Of a stretch of DNA of 16,327 nucleotides, positions 1 to 7,790 are shown piece after piece (position 1 is the stretch's first letter; every line of letters begins with the position of its first letter). A program made the translations under genes and the position numbers. The notes under the pieces are model-generated. The model saw only the letters and a list, made by a program, of their open reading frames with translations, had not been told where the DNA came from and searched no databases. Location of the stretch: assembly GCA_011051075.1 (NCBI GenBank), contig DREN01000476.1, positions 1-16,327 on the forward strand, written 5' to 3'. This DNA comes from Deltaproteobacteria bacterium (lineage in GTDB: Bacteria > Desulfobacterota > DSM-4660 > Desulfatiglandales > Desulfatiglandaceae).

Positions 1-334
1 ACATATGGCTGAAGGGGTTTTGTCCCCCGCCTCTCCCGCCGAATCCGAACTCCCTGAAGATACTGCCCAGGTCAAATCCCCTGAAGATATCCTCCTGGGT
101 GAATCTTCGCTGAAAGCCCTCGGCGCCGAACATGTCGTACTGCTTCTTCTTCTCAGGGTCACGCAGGACCGCGTAGGCCTCGTTGATATCCTTGAACATC
201 GCCTCGGCCGAACTGTTCCCCTTGTTGTGATCGGGATGGTATTTGAGGGCCAGTTTACGGTAGGCCTTCTTGATCTCTTCAGGAGAGGCTGATTTGGATA
301 CTCCCAGGATCTTGTAGTAATCTTTACCGGACAT
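1..334 (-). CDS. DnaJ-type J-domain co-chaperone, partial (C-terminus beyond window)
   Basis: This is the N-terminal 111 residues of a DnaJ/CbpA-like protein; the rest runs off the left edge. The J domain spans about residues 4-69. It starts with a YYKILGVSKSAS segment and carries the diagnostic HPD tripeptide at residues 33-35 (KYHPDHNKG), which stimulates Hsp70 (DnaK) ATPase activity, followed by a helix-IV segment ending KKKQYDMFG. After it comes a Phe/Gly-rich linker (IFRGFDLGSIFREFGFGG), as in DnaJ and CbpA. The ATG at 334-332 is the only start that gives a complete J domain. Whether a cysteine-rich zinc domain follows (true DnaJ) or not (CbpA class) cannot be seen, so no symbol is given. 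The gene has its own upstream promoter and is divergent from the AsmA-like gene. Confidence 0.93.
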   Translation of the reverse strand, partial: MSGKDYYKILGVSKSASPEEIKKAYRKLALKYHPDHNKGNSSAEAMFKDINEAYAVLRDPEKKKQYDMFGAEGFQRRFTQEDIFRGFDLGSIFREFGFGGRGGGQNPFSHM

Positions 335-381
335 ATTCTTGAAGGTCAAAACTCCATGGGCGGTTCTTTTGTTATGTTCAG

Positions 382-409
382 ATTTTAATCACAAGACCGC
401 AGAAGTCAA
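382..409 (-). promoter_or_regulatory. sigma70-like promoter of the J-domain gene
   Basis: Read on the minus strand, a -35 box TTGACT (409-404) is followed after 16 bp by a -10 box TAAAAT (387-382). Transcription would start near 375 and leave an untranslated leader of about 40 nt before the ATG at 334. Both boxes are close to consensus. The assignment rests on sequence alone. No CIRCE or HrcA-type operator is visible in the spacer. Confidence 0.55.
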
Positions 410-584
410 GGCAACATATGATGTGCCCGACTTCCTCCCCGGTCCATATTGCGGCTCTGCTTCGTCTAAAACCCCGGACAACCGCTACATCTATCATCTG
501 CCCCCGCATCATAGCCTTTCCCTCTTTCGCGAGAGCAGTACAATTGTCTTGACACAGGAACCTGGTTCGGGGAAAGTGAGGTCT

Positions 585-630
585 GTAAATAGCCTCAGGT
601 ACCCGGGTCCCGGGCCCTGAGGCTATTTAC
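585..630. repeat. long perfect inverted repeat (hairpin) upstream of AsmA-like gene
   Basis: The arms GTAAATAGCCTCAGG (585-599) and CCTGAGGCTATTTAC (616-630) are perfectly complementary over 15 bp. The 16-bp interior contains two CCCGGG blocks (602-607 and 609-614), so the stem can continue inward almost to its tip. The right arm ends 43 bp before the AsmA-like start codon. No T-run follows on either strand, so it is not a typical intrinsic terminator. It could be a leader structure or a REP-like element. Confidence 0.85.
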
Positions 631-673
631 ACCAATCCGTTCAAAAGGAACCTTTCGACAAGCTGTCACTTAC

Positions 674-3600
674 ATGAAAACACGAAAAAAGGTCTTCATC
701 CTGATCTCAGGGGGCGTTCTTATCCTGTGTATCCTCGGCCTGCTCGCCCCCCTTCTCCTTGATTCGAATTTTATCAAGGGAAGAATCATTGCCCACATAG
801 GGGAGAGAACAGGCTGGCGGGTGAAGATCAAAACGGCTGACATCTCTCTTTTTCCCCGCCCACACGCCATATTCGGCGAGGCCTCCCTGTCAATTCCAGA
901 AAAGGCGTCGCTGAAGACCAGATCGCTTGCGGTTTATCCGAGGATATGGCCCCTCTTAGCCGGGAAACTCGAAATCGCCCTGCTGAAGGCCGATTCTCCC
1001 CAGATAGGCGTGGAGATTACCCAGTCAGATCGGCCTTCAGGAACGTCATCTCTTCCGTTCCCTGAAAGGGGCCTCCACAACGACCTCATCCACCCCCTGA
1101 CCTCATTTATGAGGGAGATTGGAGATGTTGAAGTCCAGGTAGATAACGGCACACTGAACCTTTCCCGTGGAAAGGCCCCGGCTTTCTGGTTCAGCCCGGT
1201 TCATATGCTCATGGAGAGCAGTTCAAAGGGCCTCACCATCGATCTGACATGCAGATCCAACCTCTGGGAGGGGCTTGATCTGAAAGGTCATCTGGATCTC
1301 ACGGGACCCGGTGCTGAGGGAGAGATCGGCCTGACCAAATTCAGGCCCACCCTGCTTCCGGCTGTCATACTTCCCCGTGACACCTTCGGGATAGGAAACG
1401 CAGAGGCGGATCTCAACATCCAATTCAAGACAGGCCTTGCAGGCGACCTGGAGGCCAGGATTGAGGTGTCCATCCCCCTGCTGCCCATCAGGTGCAACAA
1501 AGGGGAGGTAGTCTTCAAAGGCGTTAATATGGATGGAATCTTTGGTGTCACAGCCACAAGGACCACCCTGTCCGTCTCCCGGTTAAATCTGGACTATCCC
1601 CGGTTACACCTGGCCGGCCAGTTTACCGTGGACAAAACGTCTGAGGAACTGAGCCTTAGGCTTCAGGGGAGAGACATAGACCTTCCTTCCCTGCGTGAAG
1701 TTGCCCTTTCACTGGGGGGGGCCAACCCCACAGTGCAGGATATCTTCGCCGTGGTGAGGGGGGGGGAAGTCCCTCTTATCACCCTTGAGACCCATGGGAA
1801 ATTCAGAGACGCTCTGGGAGATCTGAAAAATATCCTTATCAGGGGAAGGATCTCAGGGGGAGAGATCTCCATCCCGGCGCTAAACATGGACCTCAGGGAG
1901 GTAAGGGGAGACGCCCTGATCTCGGAGGGGATACTCCATGGGAGCCGTCTCCAGGCCAGGCTCGGAAAGACCCTTGGGAAGAGCGGTAACCTGAAATTGG
2001 CCCTGCCGGAAAAGGATGATCGATTCCATCTTGACATCGTGCTGGAGGCCGATCTGGCCCAGGCCCACAGGGTCCTGGAGGGACTGATGGGAGAGGGTCC
2101 CCTGAAACGGGAGCTTGGACGCATCGATCAGATCGACGGGAAAACAACGGCCAGGCTGGTCCTGGGAGAGACCCTCTCATCCATCAGGGCAAAGGTGGAG
2201 GCGTCTCGGTTTGATCTGAGGGCCAGATACCAGCCCATCCCCTATCACCTTGAGGTCAGGGGCGGGCCTTTAACCTATGCCAATGGCCGGATAAAGGCAG
2301 AGGGACTGGCCGGCAGGCTGGGAAAGACGACCTTTTCCAGGATGTCAGGGATGATGGACTGGCGTGACAACCCCTACCTGGAAATTCACTCGGCCCAGGC
2401 CCATATGGTTCTGCACGAAATTTGGCCCTGGCTCTCCTCTCCACGGCTGGCAGGAGATGCCCTTAAAGAGATAAAGGACCTCAAGGGGAATCTCCTGCTG
2501 AGCAAACTCGATTTTGCGGGGTCCCTTTTGAGGCCCCTGGAATGGAAATTCAAGACCGAATGCACTGTCAGAGACATGATTCTGACCTCGCCCCTCCTGC
2601 CTGGCCGGGTAGGTGTGAGGGAAGGAGCCTTCAAGGCAGACCAGGAGAGGTTTATCCTCAAGGATGCGAGGGTGGATATGATGGATGCCGCCATAGACGT
2701 GTCAGGCGAGGCCAGAGGCTATCTGGAGGGGCTGAACAGCTTGAAGGCGGCCTTTGAGGGCACCGCGGGTGTGGAGGCGGTCAGGGTAGTCTCAGGGCTT
2801 CTCAGCCTGCCCGAGGGCGTGAAGCTCCAGTCCCCCTTTACCATTTCAAAGGCCAGGCTCATCTGGAAAAGGGGCGCGGAAACCTCATTCAGTGCGAGCC
2901 TGTCAGCCGTAGAGGGGCCGGAGATCTCCATCAACGTACGCAAGGCCCCTGGCACCCTCAAGATCAAGGAACTGACCCTGAAAGATGAGAGATCTGACGC
3001 GTCCTTTAGCTGCAATATAGGGGAGGATGCCCTCTCCTTGAGGTTTTCCGGAAAACTGGACTGCACAAGCCTTGATCTGCTCCTGGCCGGAAACACCTTC
3101 CCGAACGGTTGGATCAGGGGAGATCTCTGGGCCAGGATCATACCGGGGAGCGCAATCGAATCCACGGTCCAGGGGGTCCTTCGGGGGCGGGACATCACTG
3201 TTCCAGGACTGGAACAAGAGGCGAGGCTGGAGGATTTCTCCCTTGAGGCGGGTCAGCAGAGGGTTACCCTGAAATCTGCCCATCTGACCCTGGGCCACAC
3301 TCAAATCAGGACCACGGGGACCCTCCATCTCTCGGAACAGGGGCCCCTGTTCAACCTCGATCTGTCCGCCGGTGACCTTGACCTTAACGTTATCAAGAAA
3401 GCGCTGGAGGAGGGTTGGAGAAAAGCCGGGGGAGGCGGAAAAACCATCTCCTGTTCCCTGCCGGTAAAGGGAACTGCCCGGGTCAGATTAAACTCCCTGA
3501 CATATGGGGAGTTCAGATGGGAACCCCTTTACTGCACCGTATCTTCAGAAGGTGACACCATCAGGCTTACTATCACCGATGCCAACCTGTGCGGTATATC

Positions 3601-4306
3601 CACGCCCGGGATAGTGGACATATCCGGGCAGGGGATACGCGTGGATTTCAAGCCGCGCGCCAGGGAAAGAGACATGGCCCCTACCGTGGCCTGCCTGTAC
3701 AGGGACACAAGGAATATAGACGGCAGATTCGATCTGGAGAGCCGCATAAGGGGGGAAGGCACAGCCACGGAATTGATCAGGTCACTTAACGGACCTTTTA
3801 AAGTCACAGCCAGAGATGGCCGCATCCTGCGCGATCCCGTGGTGGCAAGGGTGCTCTCTCTCCTCAGTCTCACCGAGATATTCAAGGGACGGCTCCCAGA
3901 TCTTTCCGCTGAGGGAATCCCGTATAATACCATAATCGCCAAGGGAAACCTTGAGCATGGAAAGCTTCATGTGGAGAAATTGCTCATGGACAGTCCGGCC
4001 ATGAACCTGGTCTCTAACGGCAGTGTTGATCTGATAGAAAACAGGCTGGATTTCAAGCTCCTTGCCTCACCCTTCACCACGGTGGACCGCGTCATAAAGG
4101 CACTGCCGGTAATAGGGTACGTGCTTAACGACAAATTGATCTCCATTGCCGTAAAGGTAACAGGAACCGTTGAGAATCCTCAAGTGAACTATATGCAGGC
4201 CTCAGAGGTTGGGAAGGGCCTGCTCGGAATTGTGGAAAGGACCCTCGAGCTTCCCGTTAAGGTGGTGGAACCGATGCTCCCTGCCGCAGAAAAGAAAAAG
4301 GAATAG
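674..4306 (+). CDS. AsmA-family (AsmA/YhdP/TamB superfamily) envelope protein
   Basis: This 1210-residue protein starts with a basic tip (MKTRKK) and one hydrophobic signal-anchor at about residues 7-29, then a long periplasmic part built of repeating beta-strand stretches. Residues about 30-110 look like the AsmA N-terminal domain (NFIKGRIIAHIGERTGW, LFPRPHAIFGEASLSIP). Residues about 1010-1190 look like the AsmA-like C-terminal domain, ending in strands typical of the family (SPAMNLVSNGSVDLIENRLD, VTGTVENPQVNY). Members of this superfamily are inner-membrane-anchored, groove-forming proteins implicated in moving phospholipids to the outer membrane or in outer-membrane biogenesis. That role is inferred here from the family. 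The ATG at 674 lacks a well-placed Shine-Dalgarno sequence; the closest is AAAAGGA, about 25 nt upstream. Two long G tracts lie inside the frame at 1714-1721 and 1758-1766. Confidence 0.87.
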   Translation: MKTRKKVFILISGGVLILCILGLLAPLLLDSNFIKGRIIAHIGERTGWRVKIKTADISLFPRPHAIFGEASLSIPEKASLKTRSLAVYPRIWPLLAGKLEIALLKADSPQIGVEITQSDRPSGTSSLPFPERGLHNDLIHPLTSFMREIGDVEVQVDNGTLNLSRGKAPAFWFSPVHMLMESSSKGLTIDLTCRSNLWEGLDLKGHLDLTGPGAEGEIGLTKFRPTLLPAVILPRDTFGIGNAEADLNIQFKTGLAGDLEARIEVSIPLLPIRCNKGEVVFKGVNMDGIFGVTATRTTLSVSRLNLDYPRLHLAGQFTVDKTSEELSLRLQGRDIDLPSLREVALSLGGANPTVQDIFAVVRGGEVPLITLETHGKFRDALGDLKNILIRGRISGGEISIPALNMDLREVRGDALISEGILHGSRLQARLGKTLGKSGNLKLALPEKDDRFHLDIVLEADLAQAHRVLEGLMGEGPLKRELGRIDQIDGKTTARLVLGETLSSIRAKVEASRFDLRARYQPIPYHLEVRGGPLTYANGRIKAEGLAGRLGKTTFSRMSGMMDWRDNPYLEIHSAQAHMVLHEIWPWLSSPRLAGDALKEIKDLKGNLLLSKLDFAGSLLRPLEWKFKTECTVRDMILTSPLLPGRVGVREGAFKADQERFILKDARVDMMDAAIDVSGEARGYLEGLNSLKAAFEGTAGVEAVRVVSGLLSLPEGVKLQSPFTISKARLIWKRGAETSFSASLSAVEGPEISINVRKAPGTLKIKELTLKDERSDASFSCNIGEDALSLRFSGKLDCTSLDLLLAGNTFPNGWIRGDLWARIIPGSAIESTVQGVLRGRDITVPGLEQEARLEDFSLEAGQQRVTLKSAHLTLGHTQIRTTGTLHLSEQGPLFNLDLSAGDLDLNVIKKALEEGWRKAGGGGKTISCSLPVKGTARVRLNSLTYGEFRWEPLYCTVSSEGDTIRLTITDANLCGISTPGIVDISGQGIRVDFKPRARERDMAPTVACLYRDTRNIDGRFDLESRIRGEGTATELIRSLNGPFKVTARDGRILRDPVVARVLSLLSLTEIFKGRLPDLSAEGIPYNTIIAKGNLEHGKLHVEKLLMDSPAMNLVSNGSVDLIENRLDFKLLASPFTTVDRVIKALPVIGYVLNDKLISIAVKVTGTVENPQVNYMQASEVGKGLLGIVERTLELPVKVVEPMLPAAEKKKE

Positions 4307-4330
4307 CTTTCATCTCCCGGTTTTATTAAA

Positions 4331-4457
4331 ATATAGAGTTTCAGATAACGATTTTGGCAAGGCCAGAGGGAGGAATCGGAGTAGGTCGTACCCATAGTAC
4401 GTGGTCGACGATTCCGACCGATAACGCAGTCCAAAATCTTTATCTGGAAGTCTATAG
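4331..4457. repeat. imperfect long inverted-repeat element (REP/MITE-like)
   Basis: The outer arms are 4331-4357 and 4431-4457. TTTCAGATAACGATTTTGG (4339-4357) matches the reverse complement of 4431-4449 at 17 of 19 positions, and the similarity continues outward through TATAGA. Nested inside are GGAATCG (4372-4378) with CGATTCC (4409-4415), and CGTAC (4387-4391) with GTACG (4397-4401) around a 5-nt loop. The element fills most of the gap between the AsmA-like gene and the lipoprotein gene and contains no coding sequence. Its regular nested arms suggest a dispersed non-autonomous repeat, but copy number cannot be judged from this window. Confidence 0.75.
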
Positions 4458-4527
4458 CCGCGGTTTGAGCACAAGAGCCCGATGCTTTTGCCGCATCTAC
4501 GATTCATCTTGCAGACAGGGGAGGGAC

Positions 4528-5088
4528 ATGACAATGAAAATAAGGCCGTTGAACGCTTTTTTAGTTTTGATCCTGTTGGCTGGATGCGCCTCAACAAAAA
4601 TACCAAGGGCCTGGATCAGCAGCCCCCCTGCTCAGAGAGGTGAGAATCGGTCCTTTAAGGCGACCCTCGAGCCGCTCAAGGGGGGAGAGAGGTTCTTTGT
4701 GTCGTTCCGACTGTCTGTAAGGAACAAAACAGACAAGACCCTCAGGATCGACTGGAACAGGACACGCTACATCTACCAAGGCAGGCCTAACGGTGGTTTT
4801 GTGTTCAGGGGGATCGACCCCGCCGCCATAAAGGGATCCTCCATCCCGCCCGATCCGATTCGCCCCGGGGAGCTGTTCTCAAAGGAGATCTTTCCAACCA
4901 GTCTGGTTGCATTTACCCCTTTCAGGGATGTGGTAACGGATAAACAGGGGAAGGGAATCCAGCCGGGTCCCATCCCTGCGGGGGAAAACGGCATATCCCT
5001 TGTAATCCGACAGGGTGAAAGGGAAATGGTGGAACGAATCCTGCTCAACATCAGGGCGGTTTCACAGAAGACCCAAAGGGGTTCATAA
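4528..5088 (+). CDS. small predicted lipoprotein, family not recognised
   Basis: A 186-residue protein with a lipoprotein signal peptide: MTMKIRPLNA, a hydrophobic stretch (FLVLILLAGC) and a lipobox LAGC with the acylated cysteine at residue 20. Position +2 is Ala rather than Asp, which in the enterobacterial rule favours outer-membrane sorting. The ATG at 4528 follows GGGGAGGG (4518-4525) at good spacing; the reading frame stays open upstream, but into repeat DNA with no suitable start. The mature part looks like one beta-rich domain: a segment about residues 50-75 (FFVSFRLSVRNKTDKTLRID) resembles immunoglobulin-like strands, and later segments include PDPIRPGELFSKEIFP and a C-terminal strand. 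I recognise no named family. It follows the AsmA-like gene on the same strand, but about 220 bp and a repeat element lie between them, so co-transcription is uncertain. Confidence 0.82.
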   Translation: MTMKIRPLNAFLVLILLAGCASTKIPRAWISSPPAQRGENRSFKATLEPLKGGERFFVSFRLSVRNKTDKTLRIDWNRTRYIYQGRPNGGFVFRGIDPAAIKGSSIPPDPIRPGELFSKEIFPTSLVAFTPFRDVVTDKQGKGIQPGPIPAGENGISLVIRQGEREMVERILLNIRAVSQKTQRGS

Positions 5089-5115
5089 AACCTTCAAGGA
5101 CAGGCCCTGGCCCGG

Positions 5116-6435
5116 TCAGTCCAGCACAGATCCCCTCAGCCTGCCCCCCTGGATGCCATGCAATATAACCTGAACAGGCTCACCCTCTCCTCTTTGACCG
5201 GGGGGGTACAAGACGGGCAGGTAGTTATCACTCCTCCCCTTCATCAGGCCCGGCGCCTCTGGATCACGGCCTTCTCCGATCACCTGGAACTCCTTGCCAA
5301 GGCAGCTCCTGTAAAACAGGTCCCTCTTTTTCCTCCCTATCCCCCTCAACTCTGCGGCCCTCTCCTTGATGATACCCGGGTCCACCCTCCCTTTCAGTTT
5401 CTCGGCCACAGTACCGGGCCTGGGTGAGAAGGGAAAAACGTGGAGGTACGAGAGGGGCAGGTCTCTTACGAGGGAGAGGGTGTTCCTGTGTGCCCCTGAG
5501 TCTTCCCCGGGGAATCCCGACATCACGTCCACACCGATACACACATCGGGTATGGCGGAGTGCAGGGACTCGATAAGTGCGGCAAAGTCCGGAGCATCAT
5601 ATTTACGCCTCATCATCTTCAGGATCCGTCCGTCTCCGCTCTGGAGGGGGATGTGGAAATGTCGGCAGAGCCACCTCTCGGATGCCGCCATGGCGATGAG
5701 CTCCGGTTTGATCTCGTTGGGTTCAATGGAACTCAGCCTTATGCGCAGGGGGAGGCCTTCCCTTCCAACCATGCGGAGCAGAGACACCAGATCACTACCC
5801 TCCCCCAGATCGACCCCGTACATGCCAAGATGGATCCCGGTAAGTACCACCTCCATGAAGCCCTGTTCGGAAAGGACCTTCAGCATATGCAGGACCCTCT
5901 CAGGGGCAAGACTTCTGTAAGGCCCTCTGGTGAAGGGGACTATGCAGTAGGTGCAGAAGGACTGGCAACCGTCCTGGATCTTCAGATAGGCCCTTGCGCG
6001 GCCGGGAAAAGAACGTATCTCAAAGGAGTCAAAGGGCGTGCACGGCTCGTACTCCCTGAGCAGGACCGTCATCCGGGCTGAGGAACGCCCCTTTATGAGA
6101 GATCCCGGGACCTCCATCTTCATCCTGTTGTCGGCGATCAGCCCCAGTCCCGCTATCTCAGCAAGTTCGCCAGGGGCGGTCTGGGCATAGCAGCCTACCG
6201 CCGCCACACAGCCGCAGGGGTTTTCCCTGATGGCCTTTCTGATGGCCTGTCTTGACTGGTGGGCGGCCTTCTGGGTTACGACGCACGTGTTTACTACTAC
6301 CACGTCTCCAGGCTCGTCCACACGGGCCTGGTGCCACCCCGCCCCTGTAAAGGTCTCGTTGAAATATACGGATTCATACTGGTTGACCTTGCAGCCCAGG
6401 GTAATGATCTTGAACGACTTACTACTCTTTCCCAT
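5116..6435 (-). CDS. mtaB: tRNA (t6A37) methylthiotransferase MtaB
   Basis: This radical-SAM enzyme converts N6-threonylcarbamoyladenosine at tRNA position 37 into ms2t6A. The 439-residue protein has the three-part MTTase layout. The N-terminal domain has its cluster-binding cysteines at C15 (TLGCKVNQYES), C51 (VNTCVVT) and C82 (VGCYAQ). The radical-SAM core has CxxxCxxC at C157, C161 and C164 (GCQSFCTYCIVPFTRG). A TRAM-like C-terminal stretch ends in GGRLRGSVLD. The CKVNQYES form and the FTRG that follows the cluster motif favour MtaB over MiaB or RimO. I chose the ATG at 6435 because an SD-like AGGAAGCAGG lies directly before it and the N-terminus then matches the family; the upstream open frame is only mnmA read in another frame. 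The start overlaps the 3' end of mnmA by 14 bp, so the two are probably translationally coupled. Confidence 0.93.
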   Translation of the reverse strand: MGKSSKSFKIITLGCKVNQYESVYFNETFTGAGWHQARVDEPGDVVVVNTCVVTQKAAHQSRQAIRKAIRENPCGCVAAVGCYAQTAPGELAEIAGLGLIADNRMKMEVPGSLIKGRSSARMTVLLREYEPCTPFDSFEIRSFPGRARAYLKIQDGCQSFCTYCIVPFTRGPYRSLAPERVLHMLKVLSEQGFMEVVLTGIHLGMYGVDLGEGSDLVSLLRMVGREGLPLRIRLSSIEPNEIKPELIAMAASERWLCRHFHIPLQSGDGRILKMMRRKYDAPDFAALIESLHSAIPDVCIGVDVMSGFPGEDSGAHRNTLSLVRDLPLSYLHVFPFSPRPGTVAEKLKGRVDPGIIKERAAELRGIGRKKRDLFYRSCLGKEFQVIGEGRDPEAPGLMKGRSDNYLPVLYPPGQRGEGEPVQVILHGIQGGRLRGSVLD

Positions 6436-7495
6436 CCTGCTTCCTGATCCACCCTCCCCCCACGACCCTGTCCCTACGGTAACAGACAAGGGCCTGGCCC
6501 GGAGTGACCGCCCACTGGGGAGTGTCAAAAGTGAACCTGACCTTCCCTGGAGACAGGACCTTCAGCAGGCCGGAACCGGGCCTGTGCCGGTAACGAATCC
6601 TGGCATGGGCCCTGATCTCACCCCCCAAAGGCATATCTCCGATCCAGTTGAAATCCTCAGCATTCACGCTCAGGGAATAAAGCTCCTCTCTCCTTCCTAC
6701 CACTAACTGGTTGGCCTCGGGCCTGATCTCCATGACGTAGTAGGGCCTTGATGAGGCGATCCCCAGTCCGTGCCTCTGGCCGATGGTAAAACCGTGGACC
6801 CCGCTGTGCTCTCCTATGACCCGGCCATCCCTGTTGACGATGGTTCCCCTTTTTCGGGCCTTGACCCCCGTCTGCTGTTCGATAAAACCGCGGTAGTCCG
6901 TTCCAGAGATAAAACAGATCTCCTGGCTTTCAGGGCTGGAATGAGAGGGGATAGCCATGTCACGGGCCAGGCGTCTCACCTCATCCTTGGTCATGTCACC
7001 CAGGGGAAAAAGGGCCATTGAAAGAAGGTCCTGGCTCAGACGATGCAAAAAGTAGGACTGGTCTTTCCTGTGGTCCCTCCCCATCCAGAGTCCTGACCGT
7101 TCTTCGCCTTCACCCCTCCCTGATCTCACATAGTGACCCGTGGCCAGACAGGGTATACTGTTCTTCAGGGTGTAACCACGCAAATAGGCGAATTTGATCA
7201 GGGGATTGCAACTGACACAGGGGCTGGGGGTAAAACCCTTCAGGTAGGTCTGGACAAAAGGTTTGATTATGAGCCTGTCAAACTCCTCCCTGACATCAAC
7301 CACCTCTACGGGAATGCCCAAGTGCCCTCCAATTTCCCTGACTCTCCCGATTCTCTGATCTGCCACACGGGGCGGGGCAGGAAGGAGAAAATGGACACCA
7401 TGAACCCTCCACCCCGATCTCTTGAGGATCGCGGCGGCCAGAGAACTGTCAACCCCGCCGCTCAGGGCAACTGCCACCTCTGAAAACCGGTTCAA
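6422..7495 (-). CDS. mnmA: tRNA-specific 2-thiouridylase MnmA
   Basis: MnmA activates U34 of Lys, Glu and Gln tRNAs with ATP and thiolates it to 2-thiouridine. The 357-residue protein has the PP-loop motif SGGVDSS at residues 12-18. The catalytic cysteine pair is C96 (TPSPCVSCNPLIKF) and C194 (SQEICFIS), 98 residues apart, as in characterised MnmA proteins. A GTDYRGFI segment and a C-terminal beta-barrel-like region follow. C93 lies at the place where the E. coli enzyme has Asp. The start is a TTG at 7495-7493 with a GGAGG about 11 nt upstream. The frame stays open upstream to a TAA at 7636-7634, but that stretch has no ATG, GTG or TTG. The gene is first in a two-gene unit with mtaB and lies downstream of the structured RNA candidate on the same strand. 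Confidence 0.95.
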   Translation of the reverse strand: MNRFSEVAVALSGGVDSSLAAAILKRSGWRVHGVHFLLPAPPRVADQRIGRVREIGGHLGIPVEVVDVREEFDRLIIKPFVQTYLKGFTPSPCVSCNPLIKFAYLRGYTLKNSIPCLATGHYVRSGRGEGEERSGLWMGRDHRKDQSYFLHRLSQDLLSMALFPLGDMTKDEVRRLARDMAIPSHSSPESQEICFISGTDYRGFIEQQTGVKARKRGTIVNRDGRVIGEHSGVHGFTIGQRHGLGIASSRPYYVMEIRPEANQLVVGRREELYSLSVNAEDFNWIGDMPLGGEIRAHARIRYRHRPGSGLLKVLSPGKVRFTFDTPQWAVTPGQALVCYRRDRVVGGGWIRKQDGKE

Positions 7496-7569
7496 TATAA
7501 AAGGGTCCTCCGGGGCCCTGTCCAGTGGGGAAGCCGACCCTGATTTTTCGACCTGTGCGAATACCCACA

Positions 7570-7790
7570 GTCCGTGGGGGCCTCTTTTCCAAAGGACGCA
7601 ACAAAATATTCCATCACGACATGGAGCGCCCCCTTAGTTGGATTACAGCTTCGGAGCAGGCAGGGACCCGTACATGCTCCAACCGAGCCTCTCTCCCGGG
7701 GCTTTCCCGTAGCTTATTTCAAGCGCATGCTGCCGTCCCTATAAAATGAGATAGGGTCTTGCGTCCTTTGGAAAAGAGGCCCCCGCGGAC
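7570..7790 (-). ncRNA. structured RNA candidate, possibly 6S RNA
   Basis: Two 32-bp arms (7570-7601 and 7759-7790) are complementary at 31 positions and would form a long closing stem. Inside, read on the minus strand, an apical stem forms from GCCCC pairing with GGGGC (7698-7702 with 7628-7633) and GTTGGA with TCCAAC (7683-7678 with 7642-7637). The minus-strand segment CGGTTGGAGCATG, followed by CGGGTCC and CCGAAGC, resembles the apical part of E. coli 6S RNA (CGGUUGGUGAGCAUG, CGGUCC, CCGAGAAGC), as recalled from memory. 6S RNA binds sigma70 RNA polymerase by mimicking an open promoter. The length of about 220 nt is slightly above the usual 6S size of about 180-200 nt. The strand, ends and identity are inferred. 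A non-autonomous mobile element with 32-bp terminal repeats is the main alternative, but no target-site duplication is visible. Confidence 0.5.

Larger units (their letters stand above)
335..673. other. divergent spacer between J-domain gene and AsmA-like gene
   Basis: This 339-bp spacer holds the minus-strand promoter at 382-409 and the hairpin at 585-630. An open frame across 339-620 shows no domain or family character and has no ribosome binding site, so I do not treat it as a gene. A TTGACA at 549-554 faces the AsmA-like gene but has no acceptable -10 box at 16-18 bp. I see no clear promoter for that gene. Confidence 0.6.

Noticed and set aside
549..577. TTGACA as the -35 box of a promoter for the AsmA-like gene
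   Set aside because: The hexamer at the right spacing is GAAAGT, too far from a -10 consensus.
339..620. 93-codon plus-strand open frame in the spacer left of the AsmA-like gene
   Set aside because: It has no ribosome binding site and no family-like sequence, covers the minus-strand promoter of the J-domain gene and ends inside the hairpin at 585-630.
4354..4527. 58-codon upstream extension of the lipoprotein reading frame
   Set aside because: It would be encoded by the inverted-repeat element and would bury the signal peptide and lipobox. The ATG at 4528 has a strong SD.
5098..5122. Possible bidirectional terminator between the convergent lipoprotein gene and mtaB
   Set aside because: GGAC and GTCC ends pair, but the GC-rich interior folds poorly (2-nt loops) and no T-run follows on either strand.
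6436..6528. 31-codon N-terminal extension of mtaB
   Set aside because: It is the mnmA coding sequence read in another frame. The ATG at 6435 has an SD and gives the family's normal N-terminus.
7570..7790. Reading the 32-bp inverted repeat as terminal repeats of a small transposable element
   Set aside because: No target-site duplication is visible (ACCCACA on the left against GGGATAG on the right), and the interior forms nested helices resembling 6S RNA. It is kept as the main alternative, not the main call.
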